Assembly (NCBI GenBank): GCA_018065185.1
Contig: JAGHTU010000010.1
Location: 1-33,870 of the forward strand
Source of the DNA: Candidatus Equicola faecalis
GTDB lineage: Bacteria; Bacteroidota; Bacteroidia; Bacteroidales; Bacteroidaceae
Direction: 5' to 3'
DNA: 33,870 nucleotides
The translations under genes and the position numbers were made by a program. This document shows positions 33,735-33,870 of this stretch, in pieces (within the stretch, counting starts at the first letter, position 1; the number at the start of each line of letters is the position of its first letter). Below the pieces are notes generated by a model that had not been told where the DNA came from, did no database searches, and saw only the letters and a program-made list of their open reading frames with translations.

Positions 33735-33847
33735 CTGATTTTAGTAGACACTTTTTTGTTATTTAAACTGAATCCATAGACACCATTTCTTTACTTGTTC
33801 TGATTTCGTGGACAGAGTTTGATTTTCTGTTCTAATTCAATAGACAT
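33735..33847. repeat. four 16-bp repeats at 32-bp spacing, possible mobile-element end
   Basis: CTGATTTTAGTAGACAC (33735), CTGAATCCATAGACAC (33768), CTGATTTCGTGGACAG (33800) and CTAATTCAATAGACAT (33832) recur every 32 bp (33 for the first, which has one extra base), with T-rich 16-bp spacers. Regular repeated sites of this kind mark the transposase-binding ends of some elements, such as IS21-type or Tn7-like. No transposase gene is in the window, so identity is open. Confidence 0.75.
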
Positions 33848-33870
33848 ACTTGAAAAAGTTGTACTACTTT

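Larger units (their letters stand above)
33104..33870. other. gene-free right end with terminator, relic and repeats
   Basis: No intact gene is visible in these 767 bp. In order it holds the operon terminator, an AT-rich stretch, a nested hairpin with a short broken reading frame (33264-33382), more AT-rich sequence with TTTCTTAA repeats (33418-33444), a 22-bp tandem array (33625-33731) and a 32-bp-period repeat set to the window end. The density of repeats suggests an insertion-prone site after the operon. Confidence 0.75.

Noticed and set aside
33735..33847. CRISPR array with 16-bp repeats and 16-bp spacers
   Set aside because: Repeats are too short and degenerate, spacers are uniformly T-rich, and no cas genes are seen.

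Overview
The window looks like a chromosomal segment of a Bacteroidales bacterium, most likely Prevotella or a close relative (Segatella). The reasons are protein family content, Bacteroidetes-type promoters (TTTG / TAnnTTTG), two secreted proteins with a Prevotella-style C-terminal sorting-like tail ending in GNKKILVK or HGKKYLKK, and a Bacteroides/Prevotella-type L-arabinose operon. No database search was possible. Families are assigned from recognisable motifs and gene order.

Layout. (1) 1-1200: rplU-rpmA ribosomal operon with a clear promoter, a leader of about 130 nt and a strong terminator. (2) 1284-3122: secreted CotH-family protein. (3) 3192-15355, plus strand: exopolysaccharide/O-antigen-type cluster with an initiating sugar-phosphate transferase, outer-membrane SLBB export protein, Wzz-like chain-length protein, Wzx-like flippase, Wzy-like polymerase, three GT4 glycosyltransferases, a GT-like protein and a TupA-type ATP-grasp protein. 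Most are tightly packed, with ATGA/GTGA overlaps, and the part from about 6.4 kb on is visibly AT-richer than its flanks. (4) 15455-18936, minus strand: Wzi-like outer-membrane protein, small lipoprotein, GT2 and a second initiating sugar-phosphate transferase, converging on the first cluster. (5) 19025-19606: unrecognised lipoprotein. (6) 19607-20083: divergent intergenic region with an unusual element, a near-perfect 30-bp inverted repeat enclosing four 22-bp direct repeats. (7) 20084-21733: secreted multidomain protein, then a terminator. (8) 21861-33103: eight-gene L-arabinose operon (lipoprotein aldose epimerase, Na+/sugar symporter, AraD, AraA, AraB, secreted GH51 arabinofuranosidase, transketolase, RpiB) closed by a long hairpin terminator. 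(9) 33104-33870: gene-free, with a probable transposase relic, a second 22-bp tandem array related to the one at 19.7 kb, and a 32-bp-period repeat set that looks like the end of a mobile element running off the window.

How the genes work together. The EPS genes cover initiation, sugar addition, flipping, polymerisation, length control and export/surface attachment of one glycan, possibly two because there are two initiating transferases. The arabinose operon would release arabinose from arabinosides outside the cytoplasm (GH51), mutarotate it (GalM-like), import it (symporter), convert it to D-xylulose-5-phosphate (AraA, AraB, AraD) and feed the non-oxidative pentose phosphate pathway (transketolase, RpiB). 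No arabinose regulator and no SusC/SusD pair lies in the window.

The most unusual material is non-coding: the paired 22-bp repeat arrays at 19.7 and 33.65 kb, the 30-bp inverted repeat around the first, and the 32-bp-period repeats at the right edge.
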